Positions 16,574 through 20,188 of a DNA stretch of 20,188 nucleotides are shown here, in pieces. The stretch covers positions 1 through 20,188 of the forward strand of contig CAYRJA010000054.1 in the NCBI GenBank assembly GCA_964424455.1, written 5' to 3'. Made by a program: the position numbers and the translations under genes. The stretch comes from CAYRJA01 sp964424455. Lineage in GTDB: Bacteria; Bacteroidota; Bacteroidia; Chitinophagales; UBA10324. The notes under the pieces were generated by a model. That model did no database searches and was not told the origin of the DNA. It saw only the letters and a list, made by a program, of their open reading frames with translations. The first letter of the stretch is position 1. Each line of letters opens with the position of its first letter.

Positions 16574-17452
16574 TTACAACTCCTGCTCAGAAAATTCTGG
16601 AGAATCAGAATTGTTTTTACTTAGTGTTACAGCAATAAAGGAGGCAGCAACAAATGGGAAAGTGAGCTGCAGCATTTTATACCTATACATTACGATGCTG
16701 ATACCTGCTGTCAGCATAACGGTTGTCAGCATAAGAATAACATTTCTGATTCCTGTTTTATTATTTGCAAAAACAATAGCGCTCAACACCGCATTATAAC
16801 CAAACAATCCCATACTTATTTCTGAAGAGGGCATTGAGAAAATCATAGCGATAAATGTAGAAATCACTGCCCCGACAAGCCCATAAATTGCGGCTGCAGG
16901 AGAACTGATAAATACGGCTATCAAAAAAATAATTCCCGACATTATCCCTCCCTGAAAAATTACTTGTCCAAACCCTTTAACAGCAAAGAAATAGATTTCC
17001 CAACTGCTGATTTCTTGAGCCGGATTACTTTTTAAATAATCAGGATACCATTTACTCAGGCAAAAGAATAAGACCCAAGTTACCAACACAAAAGGCAGAG
17101 TGAAAACCGGCATTTTCATTTTTATAAATAATTGCTGAATTATTGCCGCCAACACAGATCCGGCAACTATACAAATCCAAATGATAAGTGCAGGTTCAAA
17201 AAATAAAGTCAGTGCAACTCCTGTCAATGCAGCGCTGAATCCATAAAGTCCGCTCTCAATATTTTCTTTTGGATATTTTAAAATAAAGGCTGTTACAGTT
17301 CCGGTGATTACAGATACTAATGCCGCCACACCCATCAGCCATGATCCTACAGTTATTCCGGCTAAGAACAAAAGACCAGTCAGTATATTTTCCTGCAGCA
17401 TAATCTGGCTCAACCCTTTTAAGCAAATACTTATGGGATTACTCCTTGTCAT
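16574..17452 (-). CDS. urea transporter (UT/Yut channel family)
   Basis: A 292-residue inner-membrane channel of the UT family, which lets urea pass down its gradient. The protein is almost all hydrophobic segments and shows the family's two-fold internal repeat: GLSQIMLQENILTGLLFLAG (13-32) answers GFGQVIFQGGIMSGIIFLIA (160-179); LYGFSAALTG (69-78) answers LFGYNAVLSA (216-225); TLPFVL (118-123) answers TFPFVA (264-269). I start at ATG 17450-17452, 5 bases past the FMN reductase stop; the frame opens with TTG at 17461, which would overlap that gene by 3 bases. The tail (SKNNSDSPEFSEQEL) is polar and cytoplasmic or disordered. No urease genes are present, so whether urea is imported for nitrogen is not shown. 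Last gene of the operon led by the copper ATPase. Confidence 0.9.
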   Translation of the reverse strand: MTRSNPISICLKGLSQIMLQENILTGLLFLAGITVGSWLMGVAALVSVITGTVTAFILKYPKENIESGLYGFSAALTGVALTLFFEPALIIWICIVAGSVLAAIIQQLFIKMKMPVFTLPFVLVTWVLFFCLSKWYPDYLKSNPAQEISSWEIYFFAVKGFGQVIFQGGIMSGIIFLIAVFISSPAAAIYGLVGAVISTFIAMIFSMPSSEISMGLFGYNAVLSAIVFANNKTGIRNVILMLTTVMLTAGISIVMYRYKMLQLTFPFVAASFIAVTLSKNNSDSPEFSEQEL

Positions 17453-17457
17453 TATAT

Positions 17458-18021
17458 TCAATTTCTCATTGGCTTCATTGCTTCACTCCATTTTTGCAAC
17501 TGTTTCAGCATTACTTCTGCTGATTTAATTATTGCTTCATCAGGATGGAACACGCGGTGTTCATCTATCAAACGAGTGTGGAATGGAATATTAACCTGTT
17601 CCGGTAACGGCATCATACTCAGAGTAGTTACTACCTGCTTCAGCATTTGAGAAGAGCGAAGTCCTGCGGAGACACCTCCATAACTTACAAATGCAACCGG
17701 TTTATACTTCCATTCATTGAAAAGATAATCCAATGCATTTTTTATAGGAGCCGGAAAGCCGTAGTTATACTCGCCCAAAACAATGATATAAGCATCTGCC
17801 TCATTAATTATTTTACTCCAATTCTTGGTGTGCTCGTGTTTATATTGCTGGAATCGCGGGTGCTTAGGTTCGTTCATAAACGGCAGATTTATTTTCGACA
17901 GATCAAGTAATTCAACTTGGTAATCGTTGTGTCTTTTTGCTATCTCTGTAATCCATTCTGCAATCACTATTCCTGTACTTCCTTCGCGGGTGGTAGATGT
18001 TATAATCTTTAAGTTGGTCAT
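17458..18021 (-). CDS. NADPH-dependent FMN reductase-like flavoprotein
   Basis: A 187-residue protein of the NADPH-dependent FMN reductase family (flavodoxin-like fold), cytoplasmic, reducing FMN, quinones, azo dyes or metals with NAD(P)H depending on the member. The N-terminal loop TSTTREGSTG (8-17) binds FMN phosphate; GEYNYGFPAPIKNALDYL (83-100) is the family's central signature; YGGVSAG (114-120) is the second flavin-contacting loop. The true substrate cannot be read from sequence. Start ATG 18021 lies 23 bases after the copper ATPase stop, and the urea transporter follows after 5 bases, so the three genes are almost surely one transcript. A role in redox stress along with copper export is plausible but inferred. 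Confidence 0.9.
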   Translation of the reverse strand: MTNLKIITSTTREGSTGIVIAEWITEIAKRHNDYQVELLDLSKINLPFMNEPKHPRFQQYKHEHTKNWSKIINEADAYIIVLGEYNYGFPAPIKNALDYLFNEWKYKPVAFVSYGGVSAGLRSSQMLKQVVTTLSMMPLPEQVNIPFHTRLIDEHRVFHPDEAIIKSAEVMLKQLQKWSEAMKPMRN

Positions 18022-18044
18022 TGTGCTTATATCTAATTCTCTTT

Positions 18045-20066
18045 TTATCTCAGTTCTCTTTTTAATAATTGTGCATTGAAGGCAACTATAATTGTACTCA
18101 TGCTCATTAATACTGCTCCGACAGCCGGATCAAGCAAAATCCCCCATTTGTACAATACGCCTGCCGCCAAAGGGATAACAATAATATTATAGCCAGCAGC
18201 CCACCAAAGATTTTGTATCATCTTACTGTAAGTTGCCTTCCCAAATAAAATTAAACCGGCGATATCTCTTGGGTTTGAGTTTACCAAAATAATATCAGCA
18301 GTTTCCGCTGCTATATCGGTGCCAGAACCCACAGCTATTCCCACATTTGCCTGTGCTAATGCAGGCGCATCGTTTACACCATCACCTGTCATGGCTACAA
18401 ACTCTCCTTTGTTCTGCAGCTCTTTTACTTTTTCCAGCTTTTCATGAGGGAGAACATTTGCCAAGAAGCCCTCCATCTTCAGTGCTTTACTCACTTTGTC
18501 TGCTACTTTCTCATTGTCTCCGGTTAAAAGAAAATTCTTTATTCCTTCTTTTTTCAGTGTCTGTATAGCATCAAAGGATTCTTCCCGGATTTGATCGGCA
18601 AAAATAAAATACCCTGTTACAGTATTTTCAATCAGGATATAAACAACAGTATCCGTCGTATCAATTTCCTGTTTTTCAAAAGTTATATTCTTCTTCTGTA
18701 AGTAGTTCCATCCTACCACTTTTACCGCTTTTCCATCTACAATACCTTCCACACCTACTCCGGGCAGATACCTGAAGTTTTCTACTTTGGGTATTGTAAT
18801 ATTCAACTCCTTAACTTTTCTTAATAATCCGGCAGCAATATAGTGTTCTGAGTACTGCTCCACTCCTGATGCCAATCTTAACAATTCGTTTTTTTCATAG
18901 TGATTGTTAAGTGTTACAATTTCCTGTAGAGTATGAGTGCCCTTAGTTAATGTTCCTGTCTTGTCGAAAACTACTGTTGTTATCAGTCGGGAGTTTTCAA
19001 AAGCAGTTCTGTTGCGAATTAATAATCCTCTTTGAGCTGCTACGGAAGTAGAAATGGCGACAACCAACGGCACAGCCAACCCTAACGCATGCGGACAAGA
19101 AATAATCATAACGGTAACCATTCGTTCTAACGCAAAGGCAACAGAAAAACCGGACAACCACCAAATTACGAAAGTGAGGATACCTCCGCCCAATGCAACA
19201 AAGGTTAATATTTTTGCAGCACGATCAGCAAAGTTCTGAGTTTTCGATTTTACTTTTTGCGCATCTTCGACCAGTTTGATTACTCTATTCAAATAACTGT
19301 TTTCTCCTGTGCTTAAAACTTTAATAGTAATCGAACCGTTTCCGTTAACAGCCCCTCCTATTACCTTGCTGTCTTTATTTTTCTTTACCGGTTTACTCTC
19401 CCCTGTCAACATACTTTCATCCAAGTAACTTTCTCCTTCTGTTACTATTCCATCTACAGGAATTTTCTCACCCGGTTTTACAAGGATAAAATCATTTATC
19501 TTCAATTGACTGACTGCTACTTCACGAATAGTCTGACCTCCTATCAGATGAGCTGTTGCCGGCATCATTTTTACTAACATCTCTAATGATTTTGAAGCTC
19601 CCATCACTGATTTCATTTCCAAATAATGTCCAATGAGCATTATGTCTATCAGTGTAACCATCTCCCAGTAAAAATCCATTCCTTCCAATCCAAATGTTAC
19701 AGCTATGCTGTAAATCCAGGAAACAGTTATTGCTACTCCGATTAAAGTCATCATTCCAATGGCATTTTTTTCAACCTCTTCTTTTAATCCTTTCAGAAAA
19801 GGGTGACCGCCATAAATGAATATGAAAGAGGCAAGCGCAGCTAAAACATATTTATCTCCCGGGAATGAAATTGAAAATCCTAACCAGCTTTGTATCATTG
19901 GCGAAAGAATCAATACCGGGATAGAGATAAATATTGAAACTATAAACCTGTTCCGGTAATCAGCTAAATGATGATGATGACCTCCGTGGTGTTCATCATG
20001 GCTTCCGTGGCTGTGGTTGGAATGTGAATGTTCTGTTTCTTCCGGATGATGATGGTGCTGTTGCAT
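18045..20066 (-). CDS. copB: CopB-type copper/silver P1B ATPase with His-rich N-terminus
   Basis: A 673-residue inner-membrane pump that moves copper or silver out at the cost of ATP. It has no CxxC metal-binding domain; instead the first 33 residues hold 15 histidines (HHHH, HSHSNHSHGSHDEHH, HHHH), typical of the CPH subgroup. In order: two helices before the core; TGES (221-224) of the actuator domain; the metal-site motif CPH (324-326); DKTGT (368-372) with the phosphorylated Asp368; GDGVNDAP (561-568); and the last helix pair with MSMSTIIVAFNA, also of CopB type. The nucleotide-binding domain has SEHY (406-409) where most P1B pumps have SEHP; His408 is kept. Start ATG 20066. It leads an operon with an FMN reductase and a urea transporter. 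No copper regulator or chaperone gene is in the window. Confidence 0.94.
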   Translation of the reverse strand: MQQHHHHPEETEHSHSNHSHGSHDEHHGGHHHHLADYRNRFIVSIFISIPVLILSPMIQSWLGFSISFPGDKYVLAALASFIFIYGGHPFLKGLKEEVEKNAIGMMTLIGVAITVSWIYSIAVTFGLEGMDFYWEMVTLIDIMLIGHYLEMKSVMGASKSLEMLVKMMPATAHLIGGQTIREVAVSQLKINDFILVKPGEKIPVDGIVTEGESYLDESMLTGESKPVKKNKDSKVIGGAVNGNGSITIKVLSTGENSYLNRVIKLVEDAQKVKSKTQNFADRAAKILTFVALGGGILTFVIWWLSGFSVAFALERMVTVMIISCPHALGLAVPLVVAISTSVAAQRGLLIRNRTAFENSRLITTVVFDKTGTLTKGTHTLQEIVTLNNHYEKNELLRLASGVEQYSEHYIAAGLLRKVKELNITIPKVENFRYLPGVGVEGIVDGKAVKVVGWNYLQKKNITFEKQEIDTTDTVVYILIENTVTGYFIFADQIREESFDAIQTLKKEGIKNFLLTGDNEKVADKVSKALKMEGFLANVLPHEKLEKVKELQNKGEFVAMTGDGVNDAPALAQANVGIAVGSGTDIAAETADIILVNSNPRDIAGLILFGKATYSKMIQNLWWAAGYNIIVIPLAAGVLYKWGILLDPAVGAVLMSMSTIIVAFNAQLLKRELR

Positions 20067-20090
20067 TTATATCGCTTATGTAACTCAGCG

Positions 20091-20098
20091 TAAAAGTA
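20091..20098 (-). promoter_or_regulatory. putative -7 box of the copper ATPase operon
   Basis: TACTTTTA on the minus strand has 7 of 8 matches to TAnnTTTG and lies 24 bases from the ATG, the same distance seen for the STAS and queD-like genes. No TTG lies at -33. Confidence 0.4.
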
Positions 20099-20128
20099 GC
20101 ACTTCTTGCAACCCGTTTATTGGTAATT

Positions 20129-20142
20129 ACAATAGGTATTGT
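20129..20142. promoter_or_regulatory. palindrome upstream of the copper ATPase promoter
   Basis: ACAATA GG TATTGT is a 6-2-6 inverted repeat about 30 bases upstream of the putative -7 box; GCAAC (20108-20112) and GTTGC (20141-20145) add an outer pair. Its place suits an activator or repressor site for the metal operon. No regulator is visible to pair it with. Confidence 0.35.
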
Positions 20143-20188
20143 TGCATGAAAACTACAAGTAAAGGCAGGTAAGTATAAAAGAAAAAAG

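Noticed and set aside
394..19700. Frequent GTTACAG / CTGTAAC words, looking like a dispersed motif
   Set aside because: Most copies lie inside genes and come from preferred GTA and ACA codons (Val-Thr) on the coding strand; spacing is irregular.

Overview
The window looks like chromosomal DNA of a Bacteroidota bacterium. It carries sprA (the giant outer-membrane pore of the type IX secretion system, T9SS) in its usual place next to ruvA, a cargo protein with a T9SS C-terminal sorting domain, and several promoters of the Bacteroidota type (-33 TTG, -7 TAnnTTTG) with short leaders and no clear Shine-Dalgarno sites. The genus cannot be told from the sequence alone.

Layout from left to right. 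Positions 1-392 hold the 3' end of an IS5-type (DDE_Tnp_4-like) transposase whose C-terminus lies in a second frame behind an A7 run; a strong hairpin sits where recognisable transposase sequence begins. A terminator separates it from a minus-strand block: a four-FN3-domain T9SS cargo gene (486-2015), sprA (2161-9462), ruvA (9596-10222) and, behind another terminator, a single STAS-domain anti-anti-sigma-like gene (10350-10724). Transcription from 10724 down to about 486 is leftward. clpC (10953-13490) is the only complete plus-strand gene and ends at a strong terminator.

The right part is again minus-strand: a 30S ribosomal protein THX gene with a long basic tail (13715-13897), a queD/6-pyruvoyl-tetrahydropterin-synthase-like gene followed after 4 bases by a hot-dog acyl-CoA thioesterase (14025-14964), tryptophanase (15088-16467), and an apparent three-gene operon of a CopB-type (CPH) copper/silver P-type ATPase, an NADPH-dependent FMN reductase-like flavoprotein and a urea transporter (16574-20066).

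Most genes are well-known families. The observations most worth checking are: the hairpin and frameshift in the transposase; the sprA start, which is TTG unless one A is missing from a homopolymer; the tryptophanase start, which must lie downstream of a perfect -7 box; the ABAB domain duplication of the cargo protein beside sprA; and the unusual pairing of a copper ATPase with a urea channel. No CRISPR array, tRNA, rRNA or recognisable defence system was seen. I do not see a clearly new multi-gene system here.
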